This document shows positions 41,709 through 53,900 of a stretch of DNA of 64,000 nt, piece by piece. The notes below the pieces were generated by a model. It worked only from the letters and a program-made list of their open reading frames with translations. It had not been told where the DNA came from and did not search any database. Source of the DNA: Aplidium turbinatum (taxonomy: Eukaryota > Chordata > Ascidiacea > Aplousobranchia > Polyclinidae); assembly GCA_918807975.1 (NCBI GenBank), contig OU964920.1, positions 1,996,501 to 2,060,500 on the forward strand. Direction: 5' to 3'. Positions within the stretch are counted from its first letter, which is position 1; each line of letters begins with the position of its first letter. Made by a program: the position numbers and the translations under genes.

Positions 41709-42569
41709 ATTTACCACCACCAAACCACTTTTGACGATCGAATTTGTTAATTTGTTATTCGGTAAAATGTTTAGATGATGTCACGTCATAACGCCGATTT
41801 GAGATACGGCATAATTTCATTTATGACGTTGTATGGATGAAAAACTTTTAGAAGTTTTATACTCTGCTGAGATTAAAGAAGAAACATAAATGATAAATAT
41901 TGGAGAAATTGACTCTTCTTTACAACTTAAGAATTGAACAACTCAAAACTGCTAAAACAAAACGTTTTGTTTAAGTGAAAGAATCACTGCAAGCAACCAA
42001 TGCCAAAATGCGCGCGGAAGAAGTCATGGGAGTGTGAGGTATCAAAAATTCAACAGGTTGTTATTTTTCTACATCAATGTGACGTTAGTTAAAACTTTAA
42101 AATGTTTACATCTTTGCTTCTGTAGAAAATCTTTTTATCTACTGTACAATTTAGTCATCAAGGTTTTCCATACTTTTTTTTAAAGAGAGAGCTTTTACTC
42201 CCCCCCCTTGCAACTTGAGTTGACTTACTTGAGGTTGGGATCCAAATATTAAAAAATAATATTAATATGTATTAATAAAAAAAAAATATTAAAAAGATGA
42301 TGCCCAAAACATTGGGGGGGCAGCTGCCCCGCCTGCCCCCCCCCCCTGCCGGCGCCACTGTTTATAGATGAAATAACCTAGGCTACGTTGAGTTGTCAAC
42401 GTCTATGCCAGTTTGTATTTCGCCGTTTGAGCTAATTAACAATATTGCTCTGGTAAAATGACTGTTGGATACTTGCTATGAAAGTTTTTCACATGTAGAA
42501 AACAGCCTAGTTTCCGACTAGACGTTCAGAAATACAGATAAAAAAAGCCGCTATTTTTATGGAAAGGAA

Positions 42570-42727
42570 CATTTTGAACACTGCGGGAAAATGCTTTGAT
42601 CGAAGTTCTAACGCCTGGCATCAAATATTTCGCCACACACGTTTCATGCTATTCGACACAGTGGGTTTCTAACTTTCTTCGAAGTAGGCTACTTTTACTT
42701 GTCAACGTCTATGCAAGTTTGTATTTA
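42570..42727. repeat. Uninterrupted tandem relative of the hAT insertion site
   Basis: CATTTTGAACACTGCGG, AACGCCTGGCATCAAA, TTGTCAACGTCTATGC match DNA split between about 32002-32098 and 42369-42425. This copy has no 10.25 kb insert. Confidence 0.85.
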
Positions 42728-42890
42728 TGTCTGACTTATGCACTTGTTGTTCCAAGAATGGAGAACTTTTTGCAATGTGAATAAAGAATAGTAGACAGAT
42801 AAACACGGTTGCAACTCGACTTCCTTCCACTAAAAGGGTTTCTGTGATTACGTATTGGGCGATTTTGCACTTGCATTCACAAAAGCACAC

Positions 42891-42960
42891 AACCTAGCTA
42901 GCAAAACCCGTCGTTTTTACTTTGATTCAACGTCTGCAGACGTTGAATCGAAAAAACGAG
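42891..42960. repeat. Palindromic mini-element, copy 4
   Basis: GATTCAACGTCTGCAGACGTTGAATC is a perfect 26-base palindrome, flanked by TTTTTACTTT and AAAAAACG. Ends are decayed. Confidence 0.7.
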
Positions 42961-43176
42961 AAGTGAAAAATATACTAGAGTAGTCTATCACGACCGCACT
43001 GTTTGATTTGTTGTGATGTAATAACCAAAAGTAGCGATACGCAGTACGCACGCTGTTACGTTAATTCACCTTAAATAACTCAGGGAGGAAAAGTAAGTTA
43101 ATTTTGGGTTACCTTTAAAGTAAGTTAACAGCACAAATCGATTTAAATTTCCTGGAGGGTTATATTGCGTAGGCTA

Positions 43177-43262
43177 CCCAGACAGCAAAATGCATCATTT
43201 TACATTGATTCAACGTCTACAGACGTGAAGTCAATGCAAAAATAACGAATTTTGATGCCTGT
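43177..43262. repeat. Palindromic mini-element, copy 5
   Basis: CCCAGACAGCAAAATGC opens it; TTTTACATTGATTCAACGTC and GACGTGAAGTCAATGCAAAA pair; it ends TTTTGATGCCTGTG. Confidence 0.7.
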
Positions 43263-43480
43263 GTATCAATGCCCAAGAAGAAATTTACGTTTGTTTTACA
43301 TTAATTTGACATCTGGCGTAGGGTTACCATATTTGAAAAAGCAAAATTCCGGACAGTGCATGACTATTTTCATGAGACCGAAATGCTAAAGCTGCAAGCG
43401 TTGTACGATACTCATGCTAAAGCGCCAGCTACCGAAATGAAAAGTATTGTCTTCTGCCACGAGCAGAATCTCACACCAGG

Positions 43481-44792
43481 CAGTGTTGCCAGATTTAAAA
43501 AAAAAAAAGAGCCCAAAAATGCGCCAAAGCAACTTAAAAGTAGCCCAATTTGCCGTCGCGTAGTCGACGGTTGAGCAACGAAGGCGCAGGCTTTCTAGGG
43601 GGGTTTTTGGGCATGCCCCCAAGAGTCATGGACAAAGCAACATCTTTGTCTATCATGCTGATTGTGTAGATACAAAATACATATTATACATTAATACAAC
43701 ATACAATAAGTACAATGTTCAATATTGAATCAAGCATTGTTCAATAGAAAAAAACTTAGACGAGCCAATGCTATACAGACTTCATACAAATTCTTATTTT
43801 CAAATTCAAGATACAAATGGTTCCATAGTAGATGCTAATGCATAGCATAAGCCCATCAACTCAGATGAACTACCAAGAACCAACACCCAACAAAATTCTA
43901 TCATCAACTGCTGAAGCTTCATTTTCATATATAGAGCTGTCATGCTTCCGCATTGATGACCGGGGATCAAACAGCATTTTTCCAATTGTTGCAGCAAAGT
44001 TCTGATCCTCACAATCGCTGACAAAAGTTGAAGTCCAATACGATTTCGCAGTTTGGTTTTGATTGCAGAAACTCTCGAAAAGACTCGCTCAACTACCGTA
44101 ATGCATTGCTGATTGGTATAGGCTACATTGTTAGTGCCAATTGAGCAACTTCTCTAAGTTTATACTCCCCTGCAGCATTTCTAAACTCGTACACCTTGGT
44201 ACAAAAAATACAAGAATCTATCATTGTTTTTTAATCATACAAGGAAGACCAGTTTACATTCAGTAAGTTTCTCCACTGACATTCAATTTTTCCCACTTTA
44301 ATTTATAGCTTAGACACCAATAAAAGCTTCAAAAATTATGGTACGGTACTAAACCAAGATCATAACTACCCTATAATTTCCGATATTCGATACAAGTGCA
44401 ATTTCGCTGTCGCCACTCGCCAGTCAGTCCTTCCATTCTCCCGGATGACAATGAATACAGCATTGCTGTAACAACAGTCAAAGCTGCTAATGGTCAGCAG
44501 TAAAACCAATCTTCATGCCAAATCAAAAAAATAACGTCATTTTTTCCGTAATAAGCCGAAAGTTTAGCAACATTTTCAAAGGCTGGTGGGATTCTACCAA
44601 TTATTCAGTTCTGCCAACTCAAAATTCACTGTCAAACAACTTAAAATTCTGCCAAATTTAAGCGCCGTCTCGCGCCAAATCAGAGACTAAAAGTAGCCCA
44701 AAAAAGCGCAAGTCGCAAACCAACATTTTTTCGCGCCAAGCCCAACTAAAAGTAGCCCAATTGCAGATAAATCGCCCAATCTGACAACACTG
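43481..44792 (-). mobile_element. hAT element with transposase relic, 1312 bp
   Basis: Exact duplication ACACCAGG at 43473-43480 and 44793-44800. Ends CAGTGTTGCCAGATT and (inverted) CAGTGTTGTCAGATT. AGTAGCCCAA recurs near the ends. Encodes the transposase C-terminus on the minus strand. Confidence 0.95.
43830..44200 (-). pseudogene. hAT transposase C-terminal dimerisation region (relic)
   Basis: Minus strand: EFRNAAGEYKLREVAQLALT, then VVERVFSRVSAIKTKLRNRI and LQLLSAIVRIRT, which has the shape of the hAT family dimerisation domain (S/VERVFS...K..LR..L). A stop and small frame change lie between the two blocks, and the catalytic core is missing. Confidence 0.8.
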
Positions 44793-45761
44793 ACACCAGG
44801 CAGGGTAAGCAGTAAGCACTTTCTAAATATAGCTACGGACCGTCACTGAAAAAAATCTCAACTTCAGAGTGAAAAATAATAATGAGAATTAGGTTGCGCC
44901 GAAAAAGGAAGAACAGCAATTACATGCTTAAAACAAATTAAAGACACGCTTGTAAGTCAAGTCACTACAAATTTACTCTTCTGACCATGTATATTTTTCT
45001 GAAGATCTAATTCTCTTCAATAGGGCCTTGTGTGATTTCAAAAATGAGAAAATTCACTACAGCACATATCTTTGAAATTATATTGAAGAGTCAATATGCC
45101 TTTCATAGTTGCAACGCTCAACTTGATAAAGCTTAGATGAAGCTAAAAAAAAAGACCAGAATAAACCAAATTGAAGCAGAAATACATTAAAAAATAAACC
45201 AACATACAATACTGATAAATCGCATTACGACACATGAAGCTAAACAAAAAAGACCAGAATAAGCTAAATTGAAGCAGAAATAAACCAAAAAATTTGTTCG
45301 AGTGAAATAATCACTGCAACGAACCAAATACCTGACGTAAAGTATGTTAAAAAAGCAAATTATGAACCAAAAAATAAAAAATAAAAAAAGTAAACCAAAT
45401 CGAAAAATAATAAACGAAACGGTTGCAAAATAAACCAGATTTGGTTTTAAAAAGACTAAAATGGTAACACTGACTTCTAAGCGGTAACCATCATTGATAA
45501 GGAAAACGCTCTGTTACATCATAATTATGTACAACCTCGTAGTAAAAAAATGCACATGGTACGAAATAACAATGTTCTGGATTGGCAGTGTGCACAGTAC
45601 GATTGCAGATGCAGTAAAATGAGCTGGCTGAGCGAATTTTCTAGGACACCCCTAATTTACAGGATTATTCCCGCAATTTTAATTCCCCTAAAACGCCCAT
45701 CATAAAATTCCGGACATTTGAGCATTTTTTTAAATTCTTCCCGGACGCAAAATTTAACCCT

Positions 45762-46385
45762 CGTCGTCGCTCGTATGAAGCAGAAAGTTTGTGGTCAGCC
45801 GAATGGAAGGACTTGGAGCCAACTTTTCGTCAAGTCATCTAGTGTACGGAGGCCTGTTATTCCATTGGGAGGGGAATAGATGGGACACCCAAAGATGATG
45901 TGGTTAGCTGTTTGCTCCGTCGCACCGCACTGACAAGCAGCAGAGTCCCTTATGCCCCAGCGTGTCAAGCAAGCATTGAAGCGGCCAACTCCCGTTCTTA
46001 TTCGGTTCAGTGTCACCCACTCCCTTCTCTGAAGCTCAGAACCAAGTGGGAGTGAAGAGGCAGGAGAGACATCGAATAGAACGAGGCGAGACTTTATTTT
46101 TGGCACAGTGCTCAATTCCTCGGACCAGGCATCTGACGTGCTGAAATCAGCGAGCTGGAGTTTTGCAGCATGCCTTACAAAAGGGCGCCGTGATGGTAGG
46201 CGTTGTATGATTGGGACATTGAGAGTGGATACGCAATCGTGTAGTATGTGGTTCGGATCAGCACAGGCTTTATTTACCAACGAAGACACCATCGCTTCTC
46301 TGCGTACATTAGCGGGTAGGATACCTGACAGCACTGGAAGGTATTGCTGTGGTGTTGGTTTTAAGTATCCAGTAATAATGCGCAT
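45762..46385 (-). mobile_element. 5'-truncated Jockey-type LINE, copy B
   Basis: Open frame 45795-46385: RIITGYLKPTPQQYLPVL, RIRTGVGRF, CQCGATEQTANHIIFGCP. It is the C-terminal end of the RT protein. Flanked by duplication AATTTAACCCT (45751-45761; 46386-46396). 3' end CATACGAGCGACGACG. Confidence 0.93.
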
Positions 46386-46744
46386 AATTTAACCCTAAAT
46401 TCCGGACATGTCCGGAATTTTCCGGACGGTATGGCAACTCTAATCTAGCGACGTTGAATTGAATTGTCATAAAATAACGTTAATTGTTCAACCAGGTACC
46501 GGACCGGTAACAAAATAATAGCTCACTGCGAGATAATTGCCTCAATTTACGTTTACACTAACATAATTTCGGCACAATTGGGATACTGCGAGCAAACACG
46601 AGTCTGTTTGATAAAGAACTAGCTGTCAGAATCGGAATTATCAGATGCTGTATCGGAGGATGAGGTTGTCGCGTCGTCACTAGAATACTTGAAGACGCAA
46701 AACTGCCCGTTTATGAACGCGCGATGCCATATGATCGGAAGCAT

Positions 46745-46938
46745 TACTTTACTGCACAAGAACCATTTATCGAATTTCGTACTACTTTTTTAACTTGACC
46801 CCGTAGCTTTTCTAATTCCAATTTGTTTCCGTCATAAAGTTCTTTACAAATTTTGCAAAATACCACACTAACTTTTCCTTCTGTTTGATAATTTATAGCA
46901 GGTAAATTCTACTTTTTAACTGTATCTTCTTTCACCAT
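46745..46938 (-). pseudogene. Possible transposase N-terminus with CxxC motif (relic)
   Basis: Minus strand reads MVKEDTVKK, a stop, then VSVVFCKICKELYDG and LEKLRGQVKKVV. A CKIC motif near the N-terminus recalls the zinc-finger start of some hAT transposases. It lies about 530 bases inside the right end of the 15.8 kb element and may be its own gene. Weak. Confidence 0.4.
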
Positions 46939-47847
46939 AATTTATATTCGCAATGACATCGGTAAACAATAAGCATTCGATGAAAAAATAACTTTTGCGT
47001 AACAATAAGCCAGTATTTATAAGGTTGCAAACTTTTTACAGTTCACAAGAACATTGTCAGCGCATAAAATAGCTTGCGTGATGCTCTGGGCTACCGCCGT
47101 GTGACACGCGATGAAGAAACACATAAAATGTTGTTTGATTAAACATTAAAGCATACGGCAATTGCCGCCGTAATCCAAGGTTTGTTGATTTGGCGACGGC
47201 AATGTTTTTGCCGTCAAAGATACAAGCTAATTTCGAGGGCTGTATACATGTCCGGTAGGTATCGTACATAACTTAGCGCTTGATACTCCTTTGCAATCAC
47301 TCAACCAGCGTGCGATTAAAAGCTTAAGTAAGTGACTCTGATACCACACAACTTGTGCGGTAACTCGCGGCCAAACGCTTATAATCTGACTCTTGTGACG
47401 TCATATTACTATTTGACAAACAAACGCAGAAATTTTGGTCGTTTGACAAGAAAGAAAAAATCGCAGCCCTGGTCGTGCACAACTACGTTCAAAACCCTGA
47501 CACAAGATTTTGTGTCTTTTACAATTTGAGTAACTCTAGATTGCTGCAGTAGCTTAGCAGTCCAGAAGTGACTGTGAGGCCAGAAGAAACCAAGGATGCC
47601 TTGCACTAGCAATGGTAGCAATCAAACAACAACGATCTTTAAATTAGATTTTAAAAGTCCATTTTTTCAAAGCTGCATACACTTATTGCAAATTAATTTG
47701 TAAAATGTTGCTGCATTTTGTTGTGTCTTGGTTTGGTTTGCTTATGGCAAAACAGAGCAACCTCTCACTCAAAATTGTATTTATTTAAATTTCTAACCTG
47801 ATAAATTTCATTAACATAGTGTTTGTAGAGCTCAGTTGAACAGGGAG

Positions 47848-47955
47848 ATGTATAGGTGCCTGTTGGTTTGTCTTATTGTTTATGCAGTGGAAGGTTTTTA
47901 TTTGCCAGGAATTGCCCCAATCAGTTATTGTGAAGTTGACGATGATCAATGCAAG
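47848..47955 (+). CDS. TM9SF2: TM9SF2-like gene, exon 1
   Basis: 36 codons: signal peptide then GFYLPGIAPISYCEVDDDQC. Donor GTATGT. Preceded by TTGAACAGGGAG; an AG just before the start could be a trans-splice acceptor if the species uses a leader, which I cannot show. Confidence 0.92.
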
Positions 47956-50900
47956 GTATGTTTTCTTTTCTAAGTTGAACACTATCAGTAATAGATCTGT
48001 GCAAAAATTTCTTGGAATAATAACAATTATTATATTATCATGATTATATAGAAATTATTAGTATATTCATTACATTATGGACATATTTCAAAATTGTGTG
48101 ACAGAGTAAGAAAAAATAAAATTGTAACGCAGTTAAGTCTGAGTAGGTTCAAATGTTAGGGTAAAGTCTCTACAGCAAATATTTAACTTTACTTTGTTTT
48201 TATCATTACAGACAAACTTTTTCTTAATTTCTGAAATCTCCACCTGCTTACAAGCAAATTTTCATTAAAATTTAGCTTAGAATGGTACAGGGTGTAAATG
48301 ACTTTTGTTTTATTCTATTCGTCTAATTTCTATGTATCTGGAGAACTCATATATATATGAAACATTATAAAAAAATTAGCTCTGTGTTTGATGCATAGTT
48401 TAGAAAATAGGTATGCAAGTTTGGTAAGCCACACATGTCTGTCCGTTACCAAAAAATCTCAAAAAAGTTTTTTTTACAAACAACTATATGTTTTTTTAAC
48501 TTCTAACATATATTGACTATCTCACATTTGGCAGCACATATCAACCCTATACAAATATTTTTCCTCCAATTTAAATCATTTGATTTATGGAAGTTTAATA
48601 TTGTGTCTGTCCGTTACCATCTTTTTGATGAATTTGCATTGTAAATAGGGCTTGAAACTCCAAGACTATCAAAGATGACTGGGTATGTAGTCAGAAAGGG
48701 AAGGTGGAAAGTAGTCCTGGCGCATTAGACCCCCCTTTATAGATTAAAAAAAAATTTTTTGTTTTTTATTAAAAAAAATTTCCATTATATTTGTGATTCG
48801 TTAATGAAGATCATGTATGGAGTCTGGGAAATATCAAAGATGTTTGTAATAACAATTGTTGGTTACTTGCTGAAAATGTCATTGACAAGTTTTGGTTGCA
48901 AGGGAGGAGAGAGTAACTGTCAAATGTTATTCCAAAGCCAACATATCAGGATCAACGTGGAGATGGCCAAAGGATGAGGACTTCCATGACTACCCTATAA
49001 GGGATGTTGTGCAGGCTATAGCCACGTCACGCCTTATTCCTGGAGGAGAGAGAAATGTTTCTTTTTACATGCCAGAACTTCATCACATTTTGGGATACCA
49101 TGACTCAAATTGTGTGAACTGACTTGAAAAAGTCGTAAATTTCCATGAATTAAAGATAATTTTAAGAATTTATATCCAATAAATAAACTGCTTTTATCTT
49201 CCACTAGTGAAAAGTGACCGCTATGATGATGCAAATATTGATAAGAATATAAAAATATAGTAAGGAATGAAAGAAGAAGGGTAGAAAAACACTTCAGCAG
49301 GGTTGAAAAAGCAGGGTAGCACCACTATTTGGAAATGCATGACAACAAATTCAGAAATGTATGTATATTATGTACAGGCCTCGAAATTCGTTTTTGTTGA
49401 CGGCGGACAAACGTGTCCGGTCTGAGCAGCTATCTCGGCGGACAAATTAAGTCTCACGGCGGACACACCAGTTTTAACGTCGATCGTCATACTTAATCCC
49501 TTTATCTTGATAAATCTTCGCCATTTGAGAATCATAGCTACGGTTTAGGCTTTTTAAAATTTCAGCAAAGTTACTCTGAAAGGCTTTCATCAGACCAACA
49601 ACGTGCGCTTGACGCCGTGTAGCTACTAAATATGATGATGATGATTGTTAAAAATTTGAATTCTATGGACTTTTTGTGTCTGATGCAAATAAATAATAAA
49701 AAAATAATACGCCGCATAACTGATTAACTTCCGCCGAACGAGGTCGTGTGGCTTCTTGCGTCACAATGCTCTGGGCACGAGTCGGAAAACTCTAACGCGT
49801 AACGCTACTATTTTCTGATGTGCAAAGTTTCACTATAGGCTTTTTTCTTTAGGTTTATTTTTACATGTTATGTGAGCGAAAGTGACGAAAAGAATAAACA
49901 AAACATTAGAAAAAGCACAATTATTTTTCCCCTCTCCATGATGCGGTCGCCTTTTCAAAATAGTATTAGTATTCCACGAGACCACGGCTGGCTCGGAGTT
50001 ATAATCAGCGCAATCAAGGCCATCCAAACATATGCTTATGATGAGAGCTTCAATAGCATCGATCTTCAAAGACGTGCGCCAATCTCCACGAGATCAGTGC
50101 TTGTCGTTAAGATACGTGATACCGAGATCTATTCCGTGTCTTTTCTCCAGACCGGCTAGTTGAGGGAAAAACGTAAATGCGAGCTCTTCTTTAGCGATGA
50201 AATATGCGATTTCAAACAACCTCTTTTGATTTTTTTCGTTGTCACTCATATTGTTGATGGCCTTGATGATCGGAAATTGATGGCTTGGGGTAAACGATAT
50301 GTTGTGATCTTGGACAAAGCTAATCCTTACATTCGTTGTTCATTTAATATATGCGTCTATCACCACTAAATTTCCTAGTAGTAGGTTCATCGCCCTCATT
50401 CTCACTTTCAGAATTTTCCCTGGGCCTTTTACCAAAACTTAAGTTTTGCTGCATCTTGCTGTAGTAGCCTACTCTTATAATCTAACTTTGTAACCAACCT
50501 TGCCTTATCAATATTACTCGGAGATCAAAGCCAGACATTGTGACGTGAGACTTGAACTAAGTTGCGCGTGATTAGTGTAGAAGTACCGGTACTCCCATCG
50601 ATTCTTAGCAAAAAATTCACCTTTGTTACGCTGATTCAATGTCATCAATCGTTAAAGCAAAGTAAAATTCGAAAGTTTTTCTGCTTGAATGGAAGCTAAA
50701 AGATACAGTATTAACTTTTTCTAGATGCGCGCTTGGAATGCGATAATTTCGCATTCCCAGCGCAAATTATATTCTTGCAACAGTTGTTCGTGCTATGCAA
50801 TGACGATTTGTATCGCTAGTTTCTGCGATATTTCTCGGCGGACAAATATGACCGATCTAGAGGGTACTTCCCGCGGACATCACATGCTGTGACGGCGGAC

Positions 50901-53900
50901 ATGTCCGCCGTGTCCGCCGTGAATTTCGAGGCCTGATGTATATAATTGTAATGGTAGCCTATGAGTATTAAAACAATTTTTTTGTAAAAAAACAAACTTT
51001 TTTTCAACCAAAATTGTCCGAAATTGCAATCCATAATTTTTCCTATTCGAAAATAAACATTTTTTCCATCACCTTGGTTCAGGGTAGCAAAAAACTTCAG
51101 AAATGAGACAGTGTCTGTCCGTTACTTTTTTTTAATGTCTGTCCGTTACTTTATATCAAGGTTTTAAACTAATTGTGCAAATACTGCATCAGGGATTCGC
51201 AAAAAATATTACTTTTAAGATGGTGGGTAGATCTCAAATTAAAAAAAACATTGATCTATTGGGTTTGGGAGCTGAATTTAGATAGAAAGTGCATGTGAAG
51301 GCTGACTAGTGATTTTTCCCAATTCTATCTATCTGTCTGTCCGTTACTTTATTTCAATAGTCCGTAAAATTGGTAATACTGAAACCAGACCCAAATTTTT
51401 TTTCCTACACAAACCATCATACTTAGTAGTTTTAACACGCTGAATATTGTGGAGCTGGGGCTCTTGTGGTCTTCAAATTTAAAGATTTTCGCATCAATGT
51501 CTGCTCGTTACCAAATTTTATTTTTGAAATATCGCATATCTTTCTGTATGTCAGAAATTTACACATGGTAGTTTGATGGTAGTTTTTGTTAGAAATAAAA
51601 ATGTAAATGGTTGCTCTGATGATTAGAAACAAAACCAAACTAAATTGATAGTGTTAAGGGGCAAGCGCTACCAATCAATAACAGTAATACGCCACTCAGG
51701 CTAAAGTAGCTTGCACTACCGCTGCTTCTCCCATTACTTTTCTCCTAATGAACAAAACGCTTCGTGATTTCAAAATAACCTTGATAATAAACGATATCAT
51801 TTGTTTACACTGCCATTTCAACGTTGCTATAAAAAACACATTGTAGGGAGAATTTATTGTTAAACATCTTTCAAAAATACAAGCATTTTAAAATGTGAGT
51901 TGCTGAGTGCTGTCCGCTTTGGCTCTGGCACATCTTTTCCAATGGACAAAAGTCTCTCCACTGCAGTAGGCTACTGGAAGAAATAGTGAATGGGGATGTT
52001 ATATTTAATGAACAGACGCATTGGCAGACAAATCAATGGACAGACAAATTAATGAACAGACAAATTGGCCCTGGGAAAGCTCAAGGACTTGCTTCTGTTT
52101 GAAAAAAGGCTTCCACAATTGATGTTTTTTTTTTTATCTATTGACATGTCATGTGATGGACCAACACACCAAAAAATTTATTCTGAGAGTTGTGACTGGT
52201 GTTGGTGTCACTTTTGTCAGTTTTAACGCGGCTTGTTGTTTCCGCAATAATAGAAACACCAAGCCGCGTTACTACCTTGATTTTTTCACGCATTGTTGCC
52301 ACAAAAATCTCCAAAATTGCGTCATTTTTTTGGCTTGAAATTCGAAAGTAGTGGCAGTACAACTGAAAAAAATGTAGCGGCTCTCTGCTACCGCTACATT
52401 GAAAAAAAAGTAGCGCCGTCACTCCAACTAAAATGTAGCGCTGCTCACCTCTGGAATGGGCATAATTTTATTTTTAGCCCCCAATGTTATAAATATGCAG
52501 TTTTAAAAATGTTATTTGGTATTACGGGTCTGCTACTATTCGGTGGGTCCGATTCGGTGAGTCCGGTTCGGTGAGTTCCTAACCTCTAACCCCAAACCCC
52601 TAACCCTGAAACGGCAATGATAATTAGGCTACGGTACCCGATAATTTGAAAAAAAAAAGAAAAAATCCCCCGTTAAGGGATCGGACTCACCGAATCGGAC
52701 TCACCGAAACGGCCATTTCGTGGTACTACAGTAGTTGTAGATTGTATGAGGATAGTATTTTTTCATAAAAAATGACACTTTTGTATCTTACCTGCATTTG
52801 CTTTTTGCCATATATTCTCACAGTGCATGTGAAATCAAATGATCAATTCAAACAAATTTGATGTGGTTTTTGTTTTGAGCATTTGTTTGAGCATTTACTC
52901 ACAAGTACTGATTTATCCAGTTGCCTGTGTTACTGTTAGTTTAGCACTGAAAGTTATCAATTAACCTTTATATACCTGGTACATGTTTGTTTAGCCAGTG
53001 TTGTACGGCAGCGGTGGAGTGAAAAAGACTTTTTTTTTTAATTTCAAAAAAAGGTAGTGCTTTTTTTGAAATTAAAAAAAAAGTCTTTTTCACTCCACCC
53101 TATAATGTACGCGTCAATGAAATAAATTGACGGCGTCAGCGCCTAAAAACTTTACGGCGTAAAGTACTGTGACAGCTCTTAGAGAAATTGACGACGTTAG
53201 CGCTATTCTAGCCAGGGTCTCACAAAACGGAAGTATTGTAACCAAGTTTAGGCATACAATGGCTATAAATAAAGAGCAGGTTTTATGTTTTGAGACTGTA
53301 TTGTAATTAGCTGCTTAGCTTATTAGTTATTTACTTGTAGAAACACAATTAGCATTTCAAAACGTTTGTCTGACAATCTGCTGCGTTTGGGACGCATAAT
53401 GTCCTTTTCAAGTGAAAACAGGCATTCCACAGCACCGCTGAATGGTATTGGAGTGCAGGGATGGATCCAGCCTCTAATTTTTAGGGGGGTGCTGCTGAAA
53501 TCTATTTTCGTTCAAGGAGGTCTGCTGAGATCTATTTTCATTCAAGGAGGTCGTTCAACTCTTATGCTTTAACACTTACATCTATGACCTGCCTGACACC
53601 ATCTCCAGGAAGTATGCTTATGCAGACGATCTGGCTCTCCTGCATCCAGCCGGAGATTGGCAGTCAATGGAGAGGAACCTAAGCCAGGACATGTCAACTA
53701 TATCAACATATCTCCAGAAATGGAAGCTACAGCTCAGCAAGGCAAAGACAGTGTCGGCGGCCTTCCACCTAAACAACAAGGAAGCAAAACGTGAGATCAA
53801 CATTACCACCGATGACGAACACCTCCCCTACTGCGCCGAACCCACCTACCTCGGCGTAACCCTGGACAGGTCACTCACGTACCGACGACACCTGGAGCCA

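Larger units (their letters stand above)
32107..42360. mobile_element. hAT-like element, 10.25 kb including nested elements
   Basis: CAGTGGCGCCGCCAG at the left, inverse of CTGCCGGCGCCACTG at the right (one mismatch), with exact 8-base duplication TTTATAGA at 32099-32106 and 42361-42368. A tandem relative of the flanking DNA without the insert lies at 42570-42727. Contains a hAT, a LINE, and a second nest. Confidence 0.92.
43319..46442. mobile_element. hAT-like element, 3124 bp including nested elements
   Basis: Ends TAGGGTTACCATA and (inverted) TAGAGTTGCCATA; duplication ATCTGGCG (43311-43318) against ATCTAGCG (46443-46450). TCCGGACA words lie near both ends. Contains the hAT 43481-44792 and LINE 45762-46385. 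Confidence 0.85.
31699..47471. mobile_element. hAT-type element swollen to 15.8 kb by nested insertions
   Basis: Left end CAGGGCTGCGATTTTT, right end its exact inverse (16 bases), with the exact 8-base target duplication GTCGTGCA at 31691-31698 and 47472-47479. The original element is interrupted by the hAT nests 32107-42360 and 43319-46442. A possible transposase relic lies on the minus strand at 46745-46938. It ends 376 bases before the TM9SF2 start codon. Confidence 0.9.
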
